Assembly: GCF_000741775.1 (NCBI RefSeq) | Contig: NZ_JGZR01000005.1 | Location: forward strand, 1-64,000 | Direction: 5' to 3' | Source: Bifidobacterium subtile | GTDB taxonomy: Bacteria > Actinomycetota > Actinomycetes > Actinomycetales > Bifidobacteriaceae | DNA length: 64,000 nucleotides | Shown: piece after piece, positions 17,531 to 25,771 of the stretch | Numbering within the stretch: the first letter of the stretch is position 1 | Layout of the letters: every line of letters begins with the position of its first letter | The notes under the pieces: model-generated | What the model was told of the DNA's origin: nothing | Database searches by the model: none | The model's input: only the letters and a program-made list of their open reading frames with translations | Translations under genes and position numbers: made by a program

Positions 17531-17730
17531 TCTGCGTTATGTGAGGCGTTATTGGCGTGCTGCGGAGGTCTATCTGCGTTATGTGAGGCGCTAATCTCAT
17601 GGCACTCCAAGTATCGCTGGCTGAAAATGACGGTTTTTGGCCTCTCGATACTTGCCTCTCCGAAAAATAGCGCCTCACATAACGCAGATAGACCTGGGCA
17701 AGGTCAATCTAACGCCTCACGTAACGCAGA
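17531..17730. repeat. Two pairs of 18-bp repeats in inverted orientation (in gene-free 17318-17890)
   Basis: TCTGCGTTATGTGAGGCG occurs at 17531 and 17573, and its complement CGCCTCAC-A/G-TAACGCAGA at 17671 and 17713. Both pairs have a 42-bp period, so the 200-bp block is a large imperfect inverted repeat with an 80-bp centre. The rest of the 573-bp intergenic region holds no gene that I can support; it presumably includes the promoter of the araD-like gene. Confidence 0.8.
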
Positions 17731-17890
17731 TAGCCGGTTTCAGGCGCAGTCACGACATTGCATCGACCTGTAAGCTGCGCATCCGCAGCCTGAACCCAAG
17801 AGCCGTGAACTCACGACGCGACCCGTAGAAGCCAAACACCTCAAGCCTCGACGCAGCCAGCCACGAAGTTATATCCACCGCTCGCAGTCG

Positions 17891-19252
17891 TCACAGGCTT
17901 TCGAGATTCTTGCCTTTGGTTTCCCGCGCGAACAGGTAGGTGACTGCGCCAACGGTCAGGCATGCGCCGAAGAAGGTGAATGCCGTGGTGATGACGCCGA
18001 TGTCGATGTGCTGGGCGATGAAATTGCCGCCCACCAGAAGCCCCATGAATGCCGGGCCGACGACTTTTGCAATTGCGCCAATGCCGTATCCGACTCCCAA
18101 GCCGGTGGAACGAACATCGTTGGGGAACTGCTCGCCGCCGAAGGCATTGAGGATGCCGAACGCGCCGTCCGCGAAGGTCATGATGACCAGCACCGCTATG
18201 TAGAACTCCCAGCCGGAATCATGGAAGAATGCCGCGTAGAAGCATCCGGCCGCGCCGATGATGCCGAAGAGGAACATCGTCCACCGGCGGCCGATGACGT
18301 CGGCGAGCCAGGCGGATCCGAAGCGGCCGATGCAGTCGGCTACGGAAACCCCCATGAACAGGTAGGCGACCGTTTGGATGGGGAATCCGAAGGCGTCTTT
18401 CAGCAGGGTCTGGCCCCAGGACTGAATCGCGAAGCTGCCCAGAATGAAGCAGAACGACCCGAGCGAAATGATCACCAAGGACTTCAGATGCTTCGAGAAC
18501 AGCACACGGTAATTGGCCTTCTCCATAAGCGCCACCTGCGGCAGCTCGCCGACCTGATCGACAGGCATTTCCAAAGCCCATGCCAGGGCTTTGCGCGCAT
18601 CGTCATCACGCCCCTTGATCTGGTAGAAACGAGGGGACTCAGGAACGAATCTCAGCCAGACGAGCAGGAACACCGGCAGTACGCCTAGCGCGATGAGCAC
18701 GCGCCAGTTGTCGCCGACGATGCTTTGGGATATGGAGCCAAGCAGCAGGCCCAAGGGGATGAACACCGAAGCCAGACCCGAGAGCAGTCCGCGCGACTTG
18801 GACGGCACGAACTCCTGCACGTAGGGAATCGAGGTGATGTTCAGGCCGCCGACGCCAACACCAACACCAACACGCAATATGGCCAGCAGCAGCCATGCCC
18901 CGGTAGGCAGAAACACGGAGAGGGCCGTGAACGCGACGAAGCAGACCACACACCATTGGAAGGCGCGCTTGCGGCCGAACCGGTCTGCTAGACCGCCCCA
19001 CATGATGGAGCCGATGACCGTGCCCAAACCGGAGCATGCCAGGATGCCCCCAGCCTCCACTCCTGTCAAATGCCAGGCGACGGTCAGTAGCGAAACCACG
19101 AACCCAATCAGAAACATGTCGAAAAACTCCGAGATGTTGCCGACGACGACCAGCGAGATGATGCTTTTCTGGTGGCCGGTGAGCGGCCTCGCGTCGATTT
19201 GCTCGTATGCCGTCCCTGGGGCATGCGTTGCAGCGACTGCAGTATTACTCAT
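17891..19252 (-). CDS. MFS transporter, sugar/sugar-acid porter type
   Basis: 453 residues with 12 predicted membrane helices. Motif A GGLADRFGRKRA follows helix 2 and PESPRFY, a sugar-porter mark, precedes the central loop; a second motif A-like GSAWLADVIGRRW lies in the C-terminal half. Likely an H+ symporter for the substrate of the surrounding catabolic genes. The start was placed at the ATG at 19252 (GAAGGA six bases upstream) rather than the TTG at 19267. It sits between the broken PfkB kinase and the araD-like gene on the same strand, consistent with one former operon. Confidence 0.88.
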   Translation of the reverse strand: MSNTAVAATHAPGTAYEQIDARPLTGHQKSIISLVVVGNISEFFDMFLIGFVVSLLTVAWHLTGVEAGGILACSGLGTVIGSIMWGGLADRFGRKRAFQWCVVCFVAFTALSVFLPTGAWLLLAILRVGVGVGVGGLNITSIPYVQEFVPSKSRGLLSGLASVFIPLGLLLGSISQSIVGDNWRVLIALGVLPVFLLVWLRFVPESPRFYQIKGRDDDARKALAWALEMPVDQVGELPQVALMEKANYRVLFSKHLKSLVIISLGSFCFILGSFAIQSWGQTLLKDAFGFPIQTVAYLFMGVSVADCIGRFGSAWLADVIGRRWTMFLFGIIGAAGCFYAAFFHDSGWEFYIAVLVIMTFADGAFGILNAFGGEQFPNDVRSTGLGVGYGIGAIAKVVGPAFMGLLVGGNFIAQHIDIGVITTAFTFFGACLTVGAVTYLFARETKGKNLESL

Positions 19253-19287
19253 TTTTTCATCCTTCAACTAATGCAGTGTATATATGC

Positions 19288-19978
19288 TCAGCGATCGATG
19301 TCAGTCCCCAGGGGGATGTGCAGCTCGCCCGCCCGTATGCGTGTCAGATCGCCCTTGTGGGTGATGGCGAATTCGGAGGCGCGCTGGCCCCATTGGACAC
19401 CCGAAGCGATATCGCCTGACAGGTATCCGTGAATCGTCGCCGCGACAAACGCGTCGCCCGCGCCCGGCCTGTCGATGACGGGCACTGGCGTAGTCGTATA
19501 GGCGGTGAATCCTTCGGCACCGCGCAGATACGGCCCTATGATTGGTCGAGACGACGTACTTGCAGCCGAAGCGCTGCATAAGCGCATCGGTCACCTCTTC
19601 AGGCGTTCCTTCGATGCCGAAGACCTTTCTGGCGTCGGACATGGAACAGAACAGCACGCTGGTCTGCGCAGCGATAGGTTCGAGGACTTCACGCGCCCGC
19701 CCGCCGCTCCACAGCTTGCGCCGGAAGTTGACGTCGAGAATCACCTCAGCGCCGCGCTTGATCGCTTCGTCGGCGGCGTAGCGCACCACCTGCGCCGTGA
19801 TGTCGGTGAGGGATGCGGTGATGCCGGTCAGAAAGACGACCTTGGTGTCCAGAATCGAGTCCCAATCATATTCATCGATGCCCGTGGCACGGAATGTGGT
19901 CCATTCGCGGTCGTAGATGACGTTCGCCGGCATAGGGCCCGCTCCTGGCTCCATGAAGTACAGTGCAGTGCGACCGCC
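19288..19978 (-). pseudogene. PfkB-family sugar kinase, 5'-truncated and frameshifted
   Basis: From 19978 the minus strand reads GRTALYFMEPGAGPMPANVIYDRE, the segment normally about 90-100 residues into a KDG-type kinase; the N-terminal sugar-binding half is gone. Reading continues to LMQRFGCKYVVSTN near 19550, then must shift frame to IIGPYLRGAEGFTAY and the catalytic motif DRPGAGDAFVAATIHGYLSGD, ending at 19288. Two lesions (truncation at a tRNA fragment and a frameshift) make it non-functional. The intact enzyme would phosphorylate a sugar or sugar acid for the adjacent transporter and epimerase. Confidence 0.85.
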
Positions 19979-20026
19979 GGGCTCATAACCCAGAGGTCTC
20001 AGGTTCAAATCCTGACCCCGCTACCA
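19979..20026 (+). pseudogene. 3' half of a tRNA-Met(CAU) gene, att-like junction
   Basis: From GGGCTCATAACCC (anticodon loop with CAT) through the T-arm CAGG-TTCAAAT-CCTG and acceptor strand to the encoded CCA at 20024-20026. The three G-C pairs flanking the loop look like initiator tRNA. The D-arm and 5' acceptor strand are missing; the upstream sequence is PfkB coding DNA. Such 3' fragments are typical of displaced attachment sites. Confidence 0.85.
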
Positions 20027-20030
20027 AATA

Positions 20031-20061
20031 GCCCGGAATCATAGCGGTTCCGGGCTTTTTT
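20031..20061 (+). terminator. Rho-independent terminator after the tRNA fragment
   Basis: GCCCGGAA (20031-20038) pairs with TTCCGGGC (20048-20055), followed by six T. It is probably the native terminator of the tRNA-Met gene. Confidence 0.9.
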
Positions 20062-20141
20062 GTATCTTGTGCCAGTTATTCATACCAGTCCGGCACTCGG
20101 CTCAGCTCCTAACGCACCTGCCCCCCGGTCACTCACCTACC

Positions 20142-20211
20142 CGAGACTGTAGGTTTTTGCCCACTTTCTGGCCGGATAGGCACCAAAAGTGGGCAAAAAC
20201 CTACAGTCTCG
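20142..20211. repeat. 26-bp perfect inverted repeat
   Basis: The arms 20142-20167 and 20186-20211 are fully complementary, with an 18-bp loop; the core is GTAGGTTTTTGCCCACTTT. It lies between the tRNA fragment and the 3' end of ddh. It may act as a bidirectional terminator or be a dispersed repeat. The rest of 20062-20304 shows no gene. Confidence 0.85.
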
Positions 20212-20304
20212 CGCAAGCGGCCTCGAACAAGCGGTCACAAGAACGGTCTCGAGCAAGGGGTCACGAACAGGCCGCCTTAGGTAGCCTGCCTCAGACCATC
20301 ACCC

Positions 20305-21288
20305 TCACAGGAAGTGGCTGCGCAGGTAATCCCCGTCGAAGGGCGAGAGGTAGGCAGGCGCCACGTCGAACACCGTGCGGCAACCCTTCTGGCCCTCAGC
20401 GTTCAGGCGGGCGACGGCGCGCGCGTAAGCGAGCTGCACGCTCGAAGTGAAGTCGGGATTGGAATCGAGCTTGAGCGAGTACTCAATCACGCTCGTGGCA
20501 CCCGACGCCATGGCACCGGAACGCAGCACGAAGCCGCCGTGAGGCAGACCGGAGTGATCGCGATCCATCTCCTCTTGGGAAATGAAGTGAACTGTGGTGT
20601 CGTACTCGTCGAAGTAATTCGGCATCGTCACGATCTGCTTGGTGATCTCGTCGCGGTCCGCACCCTCAGCCGCCACGACGAAGACCTCGCGCGTGTGCTT
20701 CTGGCGAGTGGTGAGCTCGGGGTTGGACCCGGAGCGCACTTCGTCGAGAGCCTTCTCCACAGGCAGCGTGTACTGGCGGGCGTCGAGCACGCCGTCGATG
20801 CGGCGCGTGGCGTCCGAATGCCCCTGGCTCACGCCGGGGCCCCAGAATGTGTAGCCCTTGCCCTGCGGAATGAAGCAGTTTCCGAAGAGGCGGTTGAGGG
20901 AGAAGAGGCCCGGATCCCAACCCGCGGAAATCAGCGCGACGTTACCGTTGTTGCCGGCAGCCTTATCCACGTTGGCGAAGTGCTCGGGAACGCGCGCGTG
21001 GGTGTCGAAGCTGTCGATGACGTTGTAGCGAGCCGCGTACTTTGGCGTCATTTCAGGGAGATCCGTCGCCGAACCGCCGCAGATGACGAGCACGTCAATG
21101 TCGAGCTTCTCGCCTTCCAGCAAGTCGTTGGCGCTGCGCACCGGCACGCCCTGGGTGGCGATGGTGAGGGTGGAGGGGTCGCGACGGGTGAAAACTCCGA
21201 CGAGTTCCATGTCTTCATTTTGCGCAATCGCAGATTCTGCACCGCGCCCCAGGTTGCCGTACCCCAGGATTCCAATCTTGATAGTCAT
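20305..21288 (-). CDS. ddh: meso-Diaminopimelate D-dehydrogenase
   Basis: 327 residues, the length of known Ddh. N-terminal NADP-binding GYGNLGRG, then FTRRDPSTL, ICGGSATDLPE, DSFDTHARVPEH, SAGWDPGLFSLNR and WGPGVSQGHSDATRRIDGV, all typical. It reductively aminates tetrahydrodipicolinate to meso-DAP in one step (lysine branch). The ATG at 21288 (SD AAGGAAC) is preferred over upstream in-frame codons. It lies downstream of focA on the same strand within a segment that looks imported. Confidence 0.93.
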   Translation of the reverse strand: MTIKIGILGYGNLGRGAESAIAQNEDMELVGVFTRRDPSTLTIATQGVPVRSANDLLEGEKLDIDVLVICGGSATDLPEMTPKYAARYNVIDSFDTHARVPEHFANVDKAAGNNGNVALISAGWDPGLFSLNRLFGNCFIPQGKGYTFWGPGVSQGHSDATRRIDGVLDARQYTLPVEKALDEVRSGSNPELTTRQKHTREVFVVAAEGADRDEITKQIVTMPNYFDEYDTTVHFISQEEMDRDHSGLPHGGFVLRSGAMASGATSVIEYSLKLDSNPDFTSSVQLAYARAVARLNAEGQKGCRTVFDVAPAYLSPFDGDYLRSHFL

Positions 21289-21411
21289 ACTGTTCCTTGT
21301 CATAGAGTTCGCTTGATGGGCGCCCGTCGCCGAAGAACTCATGCGGCGGCCCTCCACAGTTTCAAGAAAAGTATAAAGTCGCAAATGATTTCCGCACTGT
21401 ATACATCACAT

Positions 21412-22506
21412 TCAATCTTGTGGAGAGAGTATGAAATGCGCTGAAATCGGCCCGAAAATGCGCCCGCAATATCCCTTCTCCGCAGGATCCTCGTTCTCAA
21501 AATCTTCGAAATCCTCGTAGTCGCCGAGGTTCTTGGAGCCCCCGTGCGCCAAGCGCACCAAGGGATGATGCCGTTCCTCATCATTCATTACTGCGAAGTT
21601 GAGACCGATGAGAAGCCCTCCGCCCACGAAGTTGCCCAAGATGGTGACGGCTATGCTGCCCACGGCGAGAAGCGGATCGACCGCGCCGTGGAGGCCGACG
21701 ATGAGGAAGAGGACCGAGTTGGCGATGGAGTGCTCAAGACCGAGGAAGGCGAAGACGAAGACGGCGACCACCATGATGACGCACTTGGTGAAGTCGTTGG
21801 TGAGCTTGCCGTTGTAGACCATGAGCATGGCGATGTTGATGCAGAAGTTACATAGGATAGCGCGCACGAAGAGGTCCATGACTCCGGCAAAACCTTGCGT
21901 GAGATAGCCCGTTTTCATTGCGGCGGCAGAAACCATTTGCGCGAGAATATCGCCGTCAACCACGCTAGAGAAGCGCAGAAGAACCGCGATGACGAGACCG
22001 CCCAGCAGATTCCCCACGAGGCAGAGACCAAGGATTTTCAGCGAGCGCAGCCACGTGATGCGCTTGTGATAGGCACCGATGCTCACCACCATCATGTTGG
22101 AGGTCAGCAGCTCAGAATTGGTGTAGTAGATGAGGACGAGGGCCCATCCGAAGGTCAGCGATCCCAGGACCTTTCCGACGAGTGCCGCTCCCGGAACGTC
22201 GGGCATGGCGGCGAATCTCGCCACCAGCGCGAAATATGTGGTGAAGAAGATGCCGACGAAGAAGCCCGCCATGGTGGCGCGCTGCAGGTACTTGCCGATG
22301 AGATGACCGGTCATCTCCTGCTTGCTGTCGAACACATCCAGAACCGTGCTGATGAAACGGCGCCCAGGGAATAGCGGGTGCATGGGCGGCGCGGGCTGGT
22401 CCACTCCACTGCCTTGTGCCTCCGGCGCACCAGACTGTGCCACCGTCACGGGGCCATCGGTCTGGATTGTAAGGGTCTCTATATTCTTGTCTAATCGCAT
22501 CTCCAC
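21412..22506 (-). CDS. focA: Formate/nitrite transporter (FNT family)
   Basis: 364 residues. A 60-residue polar N-terminal extension precedes six helices with the FNT marks TNSELLTSNMM, NLLGGL, CINIAMLM and GLEHSIANSV (pore histidine). FNT pentamers pass formate, nitrite or similar monovalent anions; formate is the likely substrate because bifidobacteria can make it. The start is a GTG at 22506; an ATG at 22500 is an alternative and neither has a clear SD. It is divergent from the P-type ATPase, sharing a 272-bp control region with an FNR-like box. Confidence 0.9.
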   Translation of the reverse strand: MEMRLDKNIETLTIQTDGPVTVAQSGAPEAQGSGVDQPAPPMHPLFPGRRFISTVLDVFDSKQEMTGHLIGKYLQRATMAGFFVGIFFTTYFALVARFAAMPDVPGAALVGKVLGSLTFGWALVLIYYTNSELLTSNMMVVSIGAYHKRITWLRSLKILGLCLVGNLLGGLVIAVLLRFSSVVDGDILAQMVSAAAMKTGYLTQGFAGVMDLFVRAILCNFCINIAMLMVYNGKLTNDFTKCVIMVVAVFVFAFLGLEHSIANSVLFLIVGLHGAVDPLLAVGSIAVTILGNFVGGGLLIGLNFAVMNDEERHHPLVRLAHGGSKNLGDYEDFEDFENEDPAEKGYCGRIFGPISAHFILSPQD

Positions 22507-22712
22507 ACTTGACAGGCTCTCAGAGTCCCACTAGTTACGCCAGCTTTCAGCTGTATGACCTCGCTCACATCCTCCATAATCCCTGATATATCAACGGTTC
22601 CAGGCACCTCCAAGCTATGAGAGCTTGCTCACAGTGAGCTTGAGCACACATCTTCTCTCCTAAACTTCGCCCCGCCTCCCACTCCTATCAAAATCTCGCA
22701 ATTTTTCGTTTC

Positions 22713-22726
22713 TTGACGTTCATCAA
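22713..22726. promoter_or_regulatory. FNR-type box upstream of the P-type ATPase
   Basis: TTGACGTTCATCAA fits TTGAY-N4-ATCAA, the box bound by Crp/Fnr-family regulators. It is centred about 60 bp before the ATPase start codon at 22779, and a Crp/Fnr protein is encoded at the end of the same cluster. Confidence 0.6.
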
Positions 22727-22778
22727 CTTCCCCAGGCCACGCACCCCATAAGTTACGAGGTAGAACAAAGGAGAAAAG

Positions 22779-24869
22779 ATGCTCGCACTACAGAGGTTCT
22801 TCACCCAGCACAAGCGGACCATCGTCATCGCGATGAGCGTGGCCATCGCGGTGGCCCTCATCGCCCACTACGCTTTTACGCCACTCATCCCCACGCTCTC
22901 AGCAGCGTGGAAAATCACCAGTTCCACTCTCTATATCGCGGTCGGGGTTGTGGGGCTCGTGCCCTTGATCATCAAGGCCATCACCTCACTGAAATTCAAA
23001 GTGGTCTCCATCGAGCTGCTGGTAAGCGTGGCCGTCGTCGGCGCACTCATCATCGGTGAGTTCAGCGAGGCGGGAATCGTCACGTGGCTATTCCTCCTCG
23101 GCGAGGTCATCGAGGATGCAACGCTTGCCAAAACGCGCTTTGCCATCAAGGATCTCACTCAAATGGCACCGCAGACGGCACAGCGCATCGATTCCCCCAC
23201 CGATCGCAATCCGGAGGAGGTGGACGTGGACGAGATCGACGTGGGCGACTACCTTCTGGTGACCACCGGCTCACAGGTTCCCGTCGACGGCCAGATAGTC
23301 TTCGGCGACGCCCACCTCGACGAGGCGAGCGTGACGGGAGAGCCACTGCCCAAGCACAAGTCAGCCAGCGCCGACGCTCAAGAACCAGGCGACGAAGTCT
23401 TCGCCGGCACCACGCTCACCGACGGCACCATCGTGGTCCAGGCCACGAAAGTCGGCGAGGACACCGTTTTCGGCAAGATCATCGAGCTGGTGGAAGAGGC
23501 CGAGGACTCGAAGACCTCCGCCCAGCGCTTCATCGACCGCTTCGCAAAGTACTACACACCCATCGTGCTGCTTATCGCGCTCGTCGTCGGCATCGTGACA
23601 CGAGACGTGCGCCTCGCCATCACCATCCTCGTGCTCGGCTGCCCCGGTGCGTTGGTCATCGGCGTACCCGTGTCCAACGTTGCAGGAATTGGTCTCGGCG
23701 CACGTCATGGCGTCCTCGCCAAGGGCGCGCAGATGCTGCAGACGCTGAGCGAAGTGGACACCGTGGTGTTCGACAAGACCGGAACGCTGACCACCGGGCA
23801 TCCCTCTGTGGTGCACGCGCAGGATTTCGCAGATGCTGAGAGCGCAGGCGTCGGGAGCGCAGATGTCAGAACCTCGGGCTCCTCTCCTGTCAGCACTACC
23901 GAAGTGTGGCATCTCGTCGCGAGCGCCGAACATGAGTCGACCCATCCGCTGGCTCAAGCCGTGGTCGACTACGCGAAAACTGAACGCAACGTCTCCGACT
24001 ACACCGCCGTCACCGCCACGCACGTTGTGGCCGGGAAGGGGCTTGTCGCAACGGTCGCAGGCCACGAGGTCGCCATCGGCAACCTCGCGCTGATGGAGGC
24101 ACAGGGAATCCCACTCGACGCAACAGGTACGCCGGCCGCGGCAGACGAGGCGACGGATGGTACGTCGGCCGCCACTTCCGCAACTTCCGCAACTCATCTT
24201 GCGGCTGCGTGGGGCTCGCAGGGGTTGTCCGTCGTGTACGCGGCGGTGGACGGAACGCTGCGCCTCACCGCCGCAATCGGCGACGCGCTGCGAGATTCCG
24301 CAGCGGGAGCGTTGCGCGAGCTGAAAGACCGCGGAATCAAGCACCTCGTCATGCTCTCGGGAGATACACAGGAGACCGTCGACGCCATTGCCGCCCAGCT
24401 CGGGCTCGACGAAGCGCTCGGCGCGATGCTGCCACAAGACAAGGCTGACTTCATCGCGAAACTGCAGGGTTCTGGCCGCAAGGTCGCCTTTGTGGGTGAC
24501 GGCATCAATGACAGTCCCGCTCTCGTCGCCTCCGATCTCGGCATCGCGATGGGCAATGGCACAGCGACCGCCGTCGAGATTTCGGACGTCGTGCTGCTCA
24601 ATTCCGACATCTCCAAGCTGCCGGTGGCCTACGGAATCGCCCGCGCCACCGTCGCGAACACGCGCGAGAACATCGGGATTGCAATGGCGACGGTGCTGTT
24701 CCTCTTCATCGGACTGTTCGCAGGCTTCATCTACATGGCGTCGGGCATGTTCGTGCATGAGGCAAGCATTCTCGTGGTCGTCGTCAACGCGCTGCGGCTG
24801 CTGCACAAGAAAATCAATACGAAATTTGAGGCGAAACTTGACTCGAAACTTGACGCGCGTCAAGTGTGA
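22779..24869 (+). CDS. Heavy-metal P-type ATPase (P1B) with a CPG membrane motif
   Basis: 696 residues without an N-terminal metal-binding domain. Membrane helices at about 13-35, 48-70 and 78-110, the actuator loop with SVTGEPLP, helices with GCPGALVIGVP (CPG at residues 288-290), the phosphorylation site DKTGTLTTG, a nucleotide domain with a variable Ala/Ser-rich region, and GDGINDSPAL. P1B pumps export soft metals; the usual CPC is CPG here, so metal specificity is uncertain. The separate HMA protein just downstream may supply the missing metal-binding domain. An SD (GGAGAA) precedes the ATG. Confidence 0.92.
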   Translation: MLALQRFFTQHKRTIVIAMSVAIAVALIAHYAFTPLIPTLSAAWKITSSTLYIAVGVVGLVPLIIKAITSLKFKVVSIELLVSVAVVGALIIGEFSEAGIVTWLFLLGEVIEDATLAKTRFAIKDLTQMAPQTAQRIDSPTDRNPEEVDVDEIDVGDYLLVTTGSQVPVDGQIVFGDAHLDEASVTGEPLPKHKSASADAQEPGDEVFAGTTLTDGTIVVQATKVGEDTVFGKIIELVEEAEDSKTSAQRFIDRFAKYYTPIVLLIALVVGIVTRDVRLAITILVLGCPGALVIGVPVSNVAGIGLGARHGVLAKGAQMLQTLSEVDTVVFDKTGTLTTGHPSVVHAQDFADAESAGVGSADVRTSGSSPVSTTEVWHLVASAEHESTHPLAQAVVDYAKTERNVSDYTAVTATHVVAGKGLVATVAGHEVAIGNLALMEAQGIPLDATGTPAAADEATDGTSAATSATSATHLAAAWGSQGLSVVYAAVDGTLRLTAAIGDALRDSAAGALRELKDRGIKHLVMLSGDTQETVDAIAAQLGLDEALGAMLPQDKADFIAKLQGSGRKVAFVGDGINDSPALVASDLGIAMGNGTATAVEISDVVLLNSDISKLPVAYGIARATVANTRENIGIAMATVLFLFIGLFAGFIYMASGMFVHEASILVVVVNALRLLHKKINTKFEAKLDSKLDARQV
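24850..24863. promoter_or_regulatory. FNR-type palindrome TTGAC-N4-GTCAA
   Basis: The 18-bp perfect palindrome ACTTGACGCGCGTCAAGT (24848-24865) contains TTGAC-N4-GTCAA. It overlaps the last codons of the ATPase gene, about 85 bp before the HMA gene, and probably controls a promoter for HMA-Dps-regulator. Confidence 0.55.
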
Positions 24870-24950
24870 AACGCACGCCGCCACATACATTAGAAGTACA
24901 AAGAACGAGGGGCCGCGCATCTTGCTCCGGCTCGAAAGGAAGTAGCTACC

Positions 24951-25181
24951 ATGCAGAAGGCAATTTTGAGGGTTGGCGGCATGACGTGCCCGTCCTGCCT
25001 CACCACCATCCAGACCGCACTGAGCAAGCAGAACGGCGTCGACGAGGTCAACGTGCTATTCAACGCAGGCAAAGTGAAGGCGCTTTTCGACGAGAAGGCC
25101 ACTGACGCACAGTCGCTGGCTTCGATCGTGAGCGAGCTGGGATATTCAGTCGAAAAGGTAACTGTAAAGGAGCAAAACTGA
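24951..25181 (+). CDS. HMA-domain metal chaperone (CopZ-like)
   Basis: 76 residues, a single heavy-metal-associated domain: GGMTCPSC at residues 9-16 gives the C-x-x-C metal site, and the beta-alpha-beta fold ends with VSELGYSVEKV. Such proteins carry Cu(I) or Zn/Cd to a P1B pump. It lies right after a P1B ATPase lacking this domain and touches the next gene (stop and start overlap at 25181). Metal identity is not shown by sequence. Confidence 0.88.
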   Translation: MQKAILRVGGMTCPSCLTTIQTALSKQNGVDEVNVLFNAGKVKALFDEKATDAQSLASIVSELGYSVEKVTVKEQN

Positions 25182-25771
25182 TGACGAACAACGATTCCGC
25201 GGCGTCCGCACTCACCCCGCAGCAGCGCTACGAGCAGGAGGCGGTGCAGTCCGATAAGGATCACCACGCCCCCACCGCTGGCGCGATGACGGGCCATATT
25301 ATTGCCAACCTGTTCCTCGACATCTTGAAGATTCGTCAGGCGCGGTGGTTTGCGAAGGGTGCCACGCGACTTTTCCTGCAGCTTCATGCGGCCGAATGGA
25401 TTAAGTTTGAGTCAGCGATGATCGACTCTCTCGACGATGTGCTGGCTAGCGACAACGAGATGATCCCCACGACCACCGCGCAGATAAACGAATACGGAAA
25501 GCTCGAGGAAGACCCGGCGCGCAAGTACGAAGACGGGGCCGCACAACTCACCGATCTCATCCACGATTTCGATTGGCAGCTGATCTTCGTGGGCAAGGCG
25601 ATTGCGCTGGCGGACTCCGAATCCAAGACCGCGCTGAGCTCCACCCTGAGCGAGTTCCGCGCCTGGGCAAAGCGCCAGATTTTGGAGGCGCAGCTGTTCC
25701 TCGGCAACGATCCGACCGACGGTTTGTACAAGGAAGTTGATGACGACGATGACGATGAGGATGACGAGTAG
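25181..25771 (+). CDS. Dps-like ferritin-family protein
   Basis: 196 residues. The four-helix ferritin-like pattern is visible: LFLQLHAAEWIKFESAMIDSLDDVLASDNEMIP (first His/Asp/Glu set of a Dps site), YGKLEEDPARKY loop, HDFDWQLIFVGKAIALADSES, and a last helix EFRAWAKRQILEAQLFLG. Dps cages store iron using peroxide and protect DNA. The C-terminus is a run of acidic residues (EVDDDDDDEDDE). It overlaps the HMA stop and the start of the Crp/Fnr gene. The family is distant from classic Dps, so the name is tentative. Confidence 0.7.
   Translation: MTNNDSAASALTPQQRYEQEAVQSDKDHHAPTAGAMTGHIIANLFLDILKIRQARWFAKGATRLFLQLHAAEWIKFESAMIDSLDDVLASDNEMIPTTTAQINEYGKLEEDPARKYEDGAAQLTDLIHDFDWQLIFVGKAIALADSESKTALSSTLSEFRAWAKRQILEAQLFLGNDPTDGLYKEVDDDDDDEDDE

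Noticed and set aside
17531-17730. A second small CRISPR array
   Set aside because: Only two repeats per orientation, mirrored, with 24-bp gaps and no cas link.
19979-20008. Start of the PfkB kinase inside the tRNA fragment
   Set aside because: The ATG lies in tRNA sequence and the first ten residues do not match the kinase family.
23361-24920. 519-residue antisense frame over the P-type ATPase
   Set aside because: A high-GC shadow frame; the plus strand has all P1B motifs.
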